The translations under genes were made by a program, and so were the position numbers. The notes beneath the pieces were generated by a model that ran no database searches, was not told the DNA's origin, and was given only the letters and a program-made list of their open reading frames with translations. Of a stretch of 14,463 bases of DNA, positions 8,093 through 13,692 are shown piece by piece. Within the stretch, counting starts at the first letter, position 1; each line of letters begins with the position of its first letter. The stretch is from an uncultured Mordavella sp. (GTDB lineage Bacteria > Bacillota > Clostridia > Lachnospirales > Lachnospiraceae), in assembly GCA_902406105.1 (NCBI GenBank), contig CABPCP010000069.1, positions 1-14,463 of the forward strand, in the 5' to 3' direction.

Positions 8093-8105
8093 TACAACAT
8101 TGTTA
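8093..8105. promoter_or_regulatory. Candidate LysR-type box (T-N11-A dyad)
   Basis: TACAACATTGTTA matches the T-N11-A pattern of LysR-type regulators and contains an AACA-T-TGTT dyad. It lies in the gap between the divergent regulator and enoate reductase genes, five bases from the -35 of the regulator promoter and about 21 bases before the reductase ATG. Binding here could give autorepression. Its closeness to the reductase start is unusual for an activation site, so another site may exist. T-N11-A is degenerate and expected by chance in AT-rich DNA. Confidence 0.4.
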
Positions 8106-8110
8106 AATTC

Positions 8111-8139
8111 TTGATTTTTCTCTTTATGTATCGTATAAT
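8111..8139 (+). promoter_or_regulatory. Sigma-A promoter of the LysR gene
   Basis: TTGATT at 8111-8116 and TATAAT at 8134-8139 are separated by 17 bases, close to the ideal vegetative promoter. It points toward the regulator gene, with transcription expected near 8146. In the opposite direction I find no comparably good promoter for the enoate reductase, which would fit activator dependence (inference). Confidence 0.75.
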
Positions 8140-8143
8140 TTAG

Positions 8144-8157
8144 ACATATTTTTATGT
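8144..8157. promoter_or_regulatory. Inverted repeat at regulator transcription start
   Basis: ACATA and TATGT flank TTTT, a perfect 5-bp dyad directly over the predicted start of regulator transcription and just before its ribosome binding site. It is a possible second half of the regulator's binding region, or chance in AT-rich DNA. Confidence 0.3.
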
Positions 8158-8172
8158 GTGAGGAGTGATATG

Positions 8173-9102
8173 ATGCAGGAAGATTTTAACATTACCGTCC
8201 TCAAATATTTTCTGACTGTGGCTGAAACAAGATCCATCACGAAAGCCGCAAATGAGTTATTCATTACGCAGCCTACACTCAGCCGCCAGCTCTGCCATTT
8301 GGAAGACCAATTGGGAACTTCCCTTTTCATCCGCAAAAAACATGGAGTGGAACTGACCGCCGATGGCGTTTTGTTCCTGGAAGAATGCCGGAAATTTTTC
8401 CAGACCTATGAAACTTTTAAAACCGCTTCTTCTTCTCTACATAAGCAGGGGCTTTTAGGATCGATTTCCGTCGCCTACCAGAAATCAGCCCGATCGTATC
8501 TTGCCGCCATCAACAAGCATTTTTTGTCAAAAAACCCAAACGTTCATATCAATTGCCTTACTTCTACAAATATCCCTAAAAATTTCGTGGATATTTTATT
8601 GAACGGAGAGGCAGACTGTGTTTATCTGTACTCCCATGAACTTAGAGATACAGACAAGCAGGCCATTGATTCTGTCAACATCTGTCGGCTTAAGTTTGGC
8701 GTTCTGCTTTCTGTTTCCAACCCTCTGGCTTCCAAAGATCATATTTTTGTAAAGGATCTGGTAGACCAGCAGTTTGTACTTCCCAGCCGAATCATTTCTC
8801 CGGTCAAGATTGAAGAAGTCTTTAACGCCTGCCGGATTAACGGCTTTACTCCAAATATCGCAGAGTATATTGACGGGGTGGAAAATATTATGGTCAACAT
8901 CGAGTCTTATGGCACGATCTCGATCATGCCGGAATATGTCTATCATTTTAGTTCCAATGATGATATTGTTTTCCGCATTCTGGAGGATTACCCTTATCAG
9001 TATGAGATCTGCCTTGCCGCCCTCAACACGAATCCTAATCCGGCTGTCTATCATTATTTAGAGTCAGTTCGCGCCATGGATCTTTCGGATCTTGCCAGTT
9101 AA
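8173..9102 (+). CDS. LysR-family transcriptional regulator
   Basis: A 309-residue LysR-type regulator. The N-terminal winged helix-turn-helix covers about 5-63, with SITKAANELFITQPTLSRQL (21-40) as the typical LTTR motif and LFIRKKHGVELTADG (51-65) as the wing. The rest forms the effector-binding domain, which would sense a small metabolite. I chose ATG at 8173, seven bases after AGGAG (8161-8165); the adjacent ATG at 8170 is possible, and the upstream GTG (8158) overlaps the ribosome binding site. It is divergent from the enoate reductase set and most likely controls it (inference from arrangement). Its stop codon overlaps that of the butyrate kinase gene on the other strand, so the two genes converge with no spacer. 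Confidence 0.92.
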   Translation: MQEDFNITVLKYFLTVAETRSITKAANELFITQPTLSRQLCHLEDQLGTSLFIRKKHGVELTADGVLFLEECRKFFQTYETFKTASSSLHKQGLLGSISVAYQKSARSYLAAINKHFLSKNPNVHINCLTSTNIPKNFVDILLNGEADCVYLYSHELRDTDKQAIDSVNICRLKFGVLLSVSNPLASKDHIFVKDLVDQQFVLPSRIISPVKIEEVFNACRINGFTPNIAEYIDGVENIMVNIESYGTISIMPEYVYHFSSNDDIVFRILEDYPYQYEICLAALNTNPNPAVYHYLESVRAMDLSDLAS

Positions 9103-10223
9103 AGCGTAATCGGCTGGATATGTCCTTTTTCTCCGGAGTAGACTGCCGGCTTCTCCTGCCCAGATAGTACCCGGTAGGCCCCTAGGGCCAAGGCTTCATT
9201 CTCAAATTCTCCGGGATAGCGATAGATTGGAGCAATTTTTTTCACTCGCTCTTCTATGAGCGCCACCAATCTATCCGACCGGGACATACCACCGGTGATC
9301 GCGATCGCATCCACGTTTCCACATAATGTGGCAAAGCAGGCCCCCACTTCCCGGCTGATCTGATAGGCCATAGCTTTCAGGATCAATTCTGCCTGTTCAT
9401 CTCCTGCATCGATTCGTTTCTCCACCTCCCGCAGGTCATCAATTCCCAAGTAGGCTTTCATACCTCCTTCATATTTCAACATCCGGTATACCTCTTTTTC
9501 CGTATATTTTCCGCTGTAGCATACATGCATCAACTGCCCGGTGGGAAGGGTTCCGGAACGGTTGGGGGTAAATGGGCCATCTCCATCTCCACTGGAATCA
9601 TTTACATCTATGATCCGTCCTTTTTCATGTGCTCCGATCGAAACACCGGAACCCGCATGGACCACTATGATGTTCATATCTTCATATTGTTTTCCTTGTT
9701 CACTGGCTGCCTTTCTGGCCACCGCCCTTTGGTTCAGCGCATGGAACGCCGCCCGTTTAGGGAAAAGTGGATGTCCCGTGACCAACGCTTCTGGAAGAAA
9801 CTGATTAATAGACGAGGGATCCGTCGCATAACTTGGCTTTTTCTCTTTTAAGTCCTTCTGGAGTAAGTCTACTAATGCCATAGTCAGTCTTGTAGCATGG
9901 ACTGGTGTTCTGTCTGGTTCATACAGTTCATCGATATGTTCTCTTAGTTTTCCATCTACCAGAAAGGTTCCTCCATCTCCACCGTAGAACATTCCTCCCA
10001 GTCGCACTGCATAAGCGTCAATATCTTCTACGCTAAGCCCCTGTTTATGGAGCCACTCTAAAATCTGCTCTGTTCTCAGCTCTACCTGTTCCTTACTTGT
10101 AGAACTTCTGTCATTCTCCTGTTCTGAGTAATCAATGGTTTCATTTTTGATCATCTTGTCGTCTTCATATATTGAAACTTTTGAAGATGTACCCCCAAAA
10201 TTCAGCACTAAAATCCGATTCAT
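9099..10223 (-). CDS. buk: Butyrate kinase-family acyl phosphate kinase (divergent)
   Basis: A 374-residue ASKHA-fold carboxylate kinase, slightly longer than typical butyrate kinase (about 355). It should transfer phosphate from an acyl phosphate to ADP, giving the free acid and ATP. Visible motifs: NFGGTSSK (8-15, phosphate loop; NPGSTSTK in typical Buk), FHALNQRAVARKAA (160-173), HAGSG (189-193; HLGGG in typical enzymes), DVNDSSGDGDGPFTPNRSG (206-224), LPTGQL and CYSGKYTEKEV (235-245), and the adenosine motif TGGMS (310-314). The conserved core makes the family clear, but the changed phosphate loops suggest a paralogue with a different acyl preference. It lies 10 bases after the phosphate acyltransferase gene, whose stop codon adjoins this gene's GGAGG ribosome binding site. 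It is last in its operon and ends in a tail-to-tail 4-base overlap with the LysR gene; no terminator is visible. Confidence 0.88.
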   Translation of the reverse strand: MNRILVLNFGGTSSKVSIYEDDKMIKNETIDYSEQENDRSSTSKEQVELRTEQILEWLHKQGLSVEDIDAYAVRLGGMFYGGDGGTFLVDGKLREHIDELYEPDRTPVHATRLTMALVDLLQKDLKEKKPSYATDPSSINQFLPEALVTGHPLFPKRAAFHALNQRAVARKAASEQGKQYEDMNIIVVHAGSGVSIGAHEKGRIIDVNDSSGDGDGPFTPNRSGTLPTGQLMHVCYSGKYTEKEVYRMLKYEGGMKAYLGIDDLREVEKRIDAGDEQAELILKAMAYQISREVGACFATLCGNVDAIAITGGMSRSDRLVALIEERVKKIAPIYRYPGEFENEALALGAYRVLSGQEKPAVYSGEKGHIQPITL

Positions 10224-10233
10224 CCTGCCCTCC

Positions 10234-11145
10234 TTACTCTTTTGCTGCCACGGACGCCACTGCCAGGGAAGTATACTTCTGTTCCACAGTCGCTACACGG
10301 GACGTTACTGATATCGGAACTCCTGCTCCTGCCACCATTCCCACACTTATCGCCCCTCCAAACATAGTCAGCGCCTTTGCCAGCAAATTACCCGCCGCAA
10401 GATTTGGCGCCAGCAACACATCCACATCACCTGCTACCGGGCTTTCAAAGTGCTTCTCCTTTGCCACTTCAGCATTTAAGGCAATATCCAGCGAAATAGG
10501 CCCTTCTACGATACAGCCTTTGATTTCCCCACTTAGGTTCATCTGTTTAAGTTCATTTGCCTCTACTGTTTCCGTGATTTTAGGGCTGATATTTTCCGCT
10601 GCGCAAAGAACTCCTATTTTAATATCTTCTCCATACCCCATTCCGCGGAGTGTTTCCGTGATCAACCGAATCTGTTCTTTTTTCTGTTCCAGTGTCGGAT
10701 ACGGCAGAATTGCTCCGTCAGAAAGTACTACGAGCTTGTGATATCCCGGAATCTGGAAAAACGAAATCTGTGTAATCAGTTTTCCATGAGGCAGGCCTGT
10801 CTCTTTATTCAGAACCGCTTTCAATAGAGACGCTGTATTAACCCTTCCTTTCATCAGGAAATCCGCTTCTCCCCGCCTAACAAGCTGTACCGCTTCATAA
10901 CAGATACTGGTTTCATCTGACATATCGATAATACGGTATTTTTCCGCAGGTTCATGGAACTCCTCCAAAATATCCGTGATTTTTGCCTGGTTCCCTATAA
11001 AAATCGGATCCGCAAAACCGTCTCTTTTTGCCATAAGTCCCGCTGTGATCACATGATGATAATCTGCTCCGGCGATGGCTACTTTCTTTGCCCTTTTCCT
11101 TTCATTGGCTAATTTCATAATGTCTGATAGTTTTTCAAAATGCAT
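10234..11145 (-). CDS. ptb: Phosphate butyryltransferase
   Basis: A 303-residue phosphate acetyl/butyryltransferase-family protein, normal length for Ptb. It converts an acyl-CoA plus phosphate to acyl phosphate and CoA. Characteristic stretches are FLMKGRVNTASLLKAVL (96-112), SDGAILPYPTLEQK (142-155), VEGPISLDIA (213-222), and DVLLAPNLAAGNLLAKAL (242-259). ATG is preceded by AGGAG with an 8-base spacer, 29 bases after the aldehyde dehydrogenase stop. The order aldehyde dehydrogenase-ptb-buk implies aldehyde to acyl-CoA to acyl phosphate to acid with one ATP. Ptb enzymes accept several short and branched acyl groups, so butyrate is not proven as the substrate. The enzymes are also reversible and could activate an acid for reduction. 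Confidence 0.92.
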   Translation of the reverse strand: MHFEKLSDIMKLANERKRAKKVAIAGADYHHVITAGLMAKRDGFADPIFIGNQAKITDILEEFHEPAEKYRIIDMSDETSICYEAVQLVRRGEADFLMKGRVNTASLLKAVLNKETGLPHGKLITQISFFQIPGYHKLVVLSDGAILPYPTLEQKKEQIRLITETLRGMGYGEDIKIGVLCAAENISPKITETVEANELKQMNLSGEIKGCIVEGPISLDIALNAEVAKEKHFESPVAGDVDVLLAPNLAAGNLLAKALTMFGGAISVGMVAGAGVPISVTSRVATVEQKYTSLAVASVAAKE

Positions 11146-11174
11146 ACTAGTCTCCTTCTATGCCTGCCGGTATC

Positions 11175-12584
11175 TCAGTCTTCTTCGCCCCAGATTTCCT
11201 CATAGGTAAGTTCTTCCCTTTCCTTCTTGACTGTGTAATACATTCTTGTATAGTTCAAGAGATACTCAAAAGTCAGATTCTGGTCAAAAGAACTGCCTCC
11301 CCAAAAACCACATCCTAAAGTTGAAGTGGCTACAAAACCATTATCAAAACTTCCGCCTCCAATGATCTTGTTGCTGTTATTTACAATCAGTCTGCACACC
11401 GGCAATTCTTCTCCCGCGTAAATTTGTTTCTGCTCATCATCTGTATAGATATCGCTGGAGTGTCCTGCTCCTTCCATGAGAAGGTTCGCTTTTGCGACTG
11501 CCACAGCTTCCTCCCAGACTCCTTCATAAGTAATCACCCGAGTGACCGGGCAAAGGATTTCTCTGCACATCAACTCCTCGGTTCCATATTTCTCAATGGG
11601 AGCCACAATGATATGCTTATCTGCCGGGACGTCAAGGCCAAGCTCTTTTCCCATCTCTTGAGCGCTAAGTCCAACAATCTTTCGATCTAGTATATAATCC
11701 TGCGTCTTCTCGTTATAAACAAAAATTGTGTCCCGCAGCTTATTAACCATATCCGGATCTTCGATAACATAAGCTCCACTTCGGTCAAAAGCCTTCATCA
11801 GCTTTTCCCTCGCGCTCTTAGGAACGATCACCGTCTGTTCTCCTGTACAAGGGATCCCATTATCGTAAGATCTGTTTGCCACAATCCGGGATGTGATCAC
11901 GTCAAACTCTCTCTCCATCCCTTCATCTATGACCACCTGGCAGTTTCCCTGTCCAACACCCAGCGCTGGGTTCCCGCTGGAATAAGCCGCTTTGACCATA
12001 CCTGGGCCTCCTGTGGCCACGACAACATCCACTTTCTTGATCAGTTCCTGAGTCATTTCAATCGAAGGTTCTTCTAATACCTGAATTAAATCTGCCGGCG
12101 CCCCTGCTTGAGAAATCGCCTCTCTTAGCAGCTTACAGCAGTGGAGTGATACCTTCTTCGCTTTTGGATGAGGACAAAAAATAACTGCATTTCCTCCTTT
12201 TAACGCCTGCATTCCATTTCCTCCCATTGCGGAAGTAGGATTTGTACTCGGCATGATCGCCCCAACAATCCCAATCGGTTTAGCTATTTTCAAGATACAA
12301 TCCTGGTCTAGCTTTCCTTTTTCCCAACCTACAACTCCTTTGGATTTTTTCCCTTTCATGTAATACCAGGCATTTCCCATCAGGTTCCTCTGTTTACGGA
12401 TTTTGGACTCCACAACTCCCATACCCGTTTCTTCCACTGCTTCTTTTGCAAACATTTCCGCATTATCATATACCGTCTTTGCGCAAATCCTGGTAATTTT
12501 GTCATATTCTGCTTGAGAAAAGTCTGCATATACCTTCTGGGCTTTTCTGGCTTTCTTAATCAATTCATCAACATATGATCCCAT
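11175..12584 (-). CDS. CoA-acylating aldehyde dehydrogenase
   Basis: A 469-residue member of the CoA-dependent aldehyde dehydrogenases (SucD, EutE, PduP, Ald group), catalysing aldehyde + CoA + NAD to acyl-CoA + NADH, reversibly. The catalytic cysteine is C246 within YDNGIPCTGEQT (240-251). The coenzyme-binding stretch is MPSTNPTSAM (111-120) and VVVATGGPGMVKAAYSSG (187-204) with GVGQGN; REILCPVTRV (341-350) and a Gly-rich C-terminal part including GGGSFDN and GCGFWGGSS complete the pattern. No alcohol dehydrogenase domain is fused, unlike AdhE. Length and the C-terminal NYTRMYY resemble succinate-semialdehyde dehydrogenases of the SucD type, but substrate assignment is tentative. Ribosome binding site AAGGAGG with a 7-base spacer is near ideal. 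It is the first gene of the operon with ptb and buk, and its leader carries operator-like dyads. Confidence 0.9.
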   Translation of the reverse strand: MGSYVDELIKKARKAQKVYADFSQAEYDKITRICAKTVYDNAEMFAKEAVEETGMGVVESKIRKQRNLMGNAWYYMKGKKSKGVVGWEKGKLDQDCILKIAKPIGIVGAIMPSTNPTSAMGGNGMQALKGGNAVIFCPHPKAKKVSLHCCKLLREAISQAGAPADLIQVLEEPSIEMTQELIKKVDVVVATGGPGMVKAAYSSGNPALGVGQGNCQVVIDEGMEREFDVITSRIVANRSYDNGIPCTGEQTVIVPKSAREKLMKAFDRSGAYVIEDPDMVNKLRDTIFVYNEKTQDYILDRKIVGLSAQEMGKELGLDVPADKHIIVAPIEKYGTEELMCREILCPVTRVITYEGVWEEAVAVAKANLLMEGAGHSSDIYTDDEQKQIYAGEELPVCRLIVNNSNKIIGGGSFDNGFVATSTLGCGFWGGSSFDQNLTFEYLLNYTRMYYTVKKEREELTYEEIWGEED

Positions 12585-12609
12585 TTTTACACCTCCTTGT
12601 TTTTTATCT

Positions 12610-12623
12610 TGTTTACGTAAACA
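12610..12623. promoter_or_regulatory. LacI/cre-like palindromic operator
   Basis: TGTTTACGTAAACA is a perfect 14-bp palindrome with a central CG, the hallmark of LacI/GalR-family operators including catabolite (cre) sites, though positions 4-5 deviate from the usual cre consensus. It lies in the leader between the predicted transcription start (about 12640) and the ATG of the aldehyde dehydrogenase, where a bound repressor could block elongation. The responsible regulator is not in the window. Confidence 0.55.
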
Positions 12624-12646
12624 TATTTCTTCTTGATTTCAGCCTA

Positions 12647-12673
12647 ATTCTAGCATAGTTTTTTTATTGTCAC
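12647..12673 (-). promoter_or_regulatory. Promoter of the aldehyde dehydrogenase-ptb-buk operon
   Basis: Read on the minus strand, GTGACA (12668-12673) is followed after 15 bases by TAGAAT (12647-12652) preceded by TGC, an extended -10. The short spacer is compensated by the extended -10. Transcription would start near 12640, giving a leader of about 55 bases that contains the LacI-type palindrome. Confidence 0.55.
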
Positions 12674-12696
12674 GAAATGCTTAAATAAAATATGAA

Positions 12697-12715
12697 TTGT
12701 CAAAAATATTCACAA
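12697..12715. promoter_or_regulatory. Rex-like imperfect dyad
   Basis: On the minus strand the site begins TTGTGAATATTT and ends TTGACAA, with TTGT/ACAA outer arms. Redox-sensing Rex sites (TTGTGAnnnnnnTCACAA type) are similar but 18 bases long; this is 19 with one arm base changed. It lies just upstream of the operon promoter. Rex control of fermentation dehydrogenases is well established in Clostridia, so the context fits but the match is imperfect. Confidence 0.3.
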
Positions 12716-12727
12716 TTAGAATATCTT

Positions 12728-12769
12728 AATTAGGGCCGGGGGATTTTTAAAAATCCCCCGGCCCTAATT
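12728..12769. repeat. 42-bp perfect palindrome
   Basis: Two 21-base arms are exact reverse complements with no spacer: outer part AATTAGGGCCGGGGG, then ATTTTT meeting AAAAAT at the centre. RNA from either strand would form a very stable GC-rich hairpin. It lies between two divergent genes (aldehyde dehydrogenase to the left, zinc-ribbon gene to the right), where no terminator is needed for either. It may be an insulator-like terminator, a remnant of a lost gene, or a small palindromic mobile repeat. Confidence 0.9.
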
Positions 12770-12922
12770 GAAATTGCCCTGTCCCTTTTTATCATGTCCT
12801 CCACCAATATTTCATACCATTTTGTCACCTGTTGTTTCCTTCCGTTCTATGTTCATAAACATTCACTTTGAATCTGTTCTATATTTCCAGCACTGACAAG
12901 CCGTAATTCTATGTAAAATCTA
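12770..12922. other. Intergenic stretch, no gene seen
   Basis: Between the long palindrome and the zinc-ribbon gene promoter I see no reading frame with a ribosome binding site. It begins with AATTGCCCTGTCCCTTTTT beside the palindrome, which on the other strand reads as a GGGACAGGGC-type sequence and may belong to the same repeat. Confidence 0.4.
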
Positions 12923-12951
12923 TAGCCATCCCTATGGTTTTGTGGTATGAT
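12923..12951 (+). promoter_or_regulatory. Promoter of the zinc-ribbon gene
   Basis: TAGCCA (12923-12928), a 17-base spacer, and TATGAT (12946-12951) with an extended TGG before it. Transcription would begin near 12958, about 28 bases before the ATG. Confidence 0.55.
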
Positions 12952-12985
12952 ACCAGTGATGATCAAACAATGAGGAGGAGATATC

Positions 12986-13558
12986 ATGAAATATTGTACA
13001 AAGTGCGGCGCTGTCTGCCCAGACAATGCCCAGTTCTGTCCAGAGTGCGGCTCTCCGCTGCCGGAAGGGTCTGCTTCACAGTCTCACGCAGATAACATGA
13101 ATGGTGGCCAGGCAAACACCAATGGACAATACAGCTACGGTAGCGGCCAGAACTACCAGGGACAGCCAAATAACAATTACGGAGGACCGGTTTACCAGAA
13201 TCCAGGATTTCAACAAAATTTTGGAATCACTCCCAGAAGCATCCCTGTAGCGATCATTCTTTCAATCGTTACCTGCGGAATCTATGCAATCTACTGGATG
13301 ATCAAGATCAATGATGAGGTAAATCAGCTCTCCGGAGAATATCAGGCAACTTCCGGCGGTATGGTTTTCCTGTTTACTCTGATCACCTGCGGAATCTACG
13401 GCTGGTACTGGCTCTATAAAATGGGCGACCGCTGTGACCGGATCAAAGGCGTCAACGGAAGCTCCAATGTCCTTTATCTGATCCTGGGTATCTTCGGACT
13501 AAGTATCGTCAGCTACTGTCTGATCCAGGATACCATCAACAAAAAAGTACAGGGATAG
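12986..13558 (+). CDS. Zinc-ribbon DUF4234 membrane protein
   Basis: A 190-residue protein of unknown function. The N-terminus is a zinc ribbon with C4-x2-C7 and C18-x2-C21. A low-complexity Gly/Asn/Gln/Tyr linker spans about 35-80. The C-terminal part has three hydrophobic segments (about 86-106, 126-146, 162-182), consistent with DUF4234. TCGIY occurs at 96-100 and again at 134-138, each followed by an aromatic-rich YW segment and a charged loop, which suggests an internal duplication. The start is firm: AGGAGGAG lies five bases before ATG. It has its own promoter and terminator and is a single-gene unit, so I see no functional link to the fermentation operons. Proteins of this layout occur widely in Clostridia and may sense or scaffold at the membrane, but no role can be stated. 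Confidence 0.85.
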   Translation: MKYCTKCGAVCPDNAQFCPECGSPLPEGSASQSHADNMNGGQANTNGQYSYGSGQNYQGQPNNNYGGPVYQNPGFQQNFGITPRSIPVAIILSIVTCGIYAIYWMIKINDEVNQLSGEYQATSGGMVFLFTLITCGIYGWYWLYKMGDRCDRIKGVNGSSNVLYLILGIFGLSIVSYCLIQDTINKKVQG

Positions 13559-13584
13559 CCTTAATACATAAGTCAAGCGAAAGC

Positions 13585-13631
13585 AAGAGGGGAACCCAGA
13601 TACCATTTGGGTACACCCCTCTTTTCATTTT
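13585..13631 (+). terminator. Intrinsic terminator of the zinc-ribbon gene
   Basis: AAGAGGGG pairs with CCCCTCTT, with an inner ACCCA/TGGGT stem, followed by TTCATTTT. It starts 26 bases after the stop codon, on the same strand. Confidence 0.85.
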
Positions 13632-13648
13632 GGTACACCGTAAAGTTA

Positions 13649-13691
13649 AATTTGGGACGTAGTAAAATTGCATTTTACTACGTCCCAAATT
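13649..13691 (-). terminator. 20-bp perfect hairpin behind dapL
   Basis: The arms, beginning AATTTGGGACGTAGT and ending ACTACGTCCCAAATT, form a perfect 20-bp stem around the loop TGC. It begins one base after the dapL stop codon. The minus-strand tail (TAACTTTACGG) is weak in U. It probably terminates dapL or stabilises its 3' end. It also faces the zinc-ribbon gene terminator, so it could work for both strands. Confidence 0.65.
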
Positions 13692-13692
13692 A

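Noticed and set aside
8158..8172. LysR start at GTG 8158
   Set aside because: The AGGAG ribosome binding site (8161-8165) would lie inside the coding sequence; ATG at 8173 has ideal spacing.
8596..9054. Minus-strand open frame of 152 codons
   Set aside because: Antisense inside the LysR gene, with no start signal and no recognisable domain.
10172..10741. Plus-strand open frame of 189 codons
   Set aside because: It runs antisense across the ptb-buk junction; low-complexity Ser/Ala-rich translation typical of a shadow frame.
11175..12584. Bacterial microcompartment locus for ethanolamine or propanediol
   Set aside because: The aldehyde dehydrogenase lacks an evident N-terminal encapsulation peptide, and no shell protein, diol dehydratase or ammonia-lyase gene is present.
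12728..13691. CRISPR array or att sites
   Set aside because: The two palindromes are single elements without repeat-spacer periodicity, and no integrase, transposase or cas gene is in the window.
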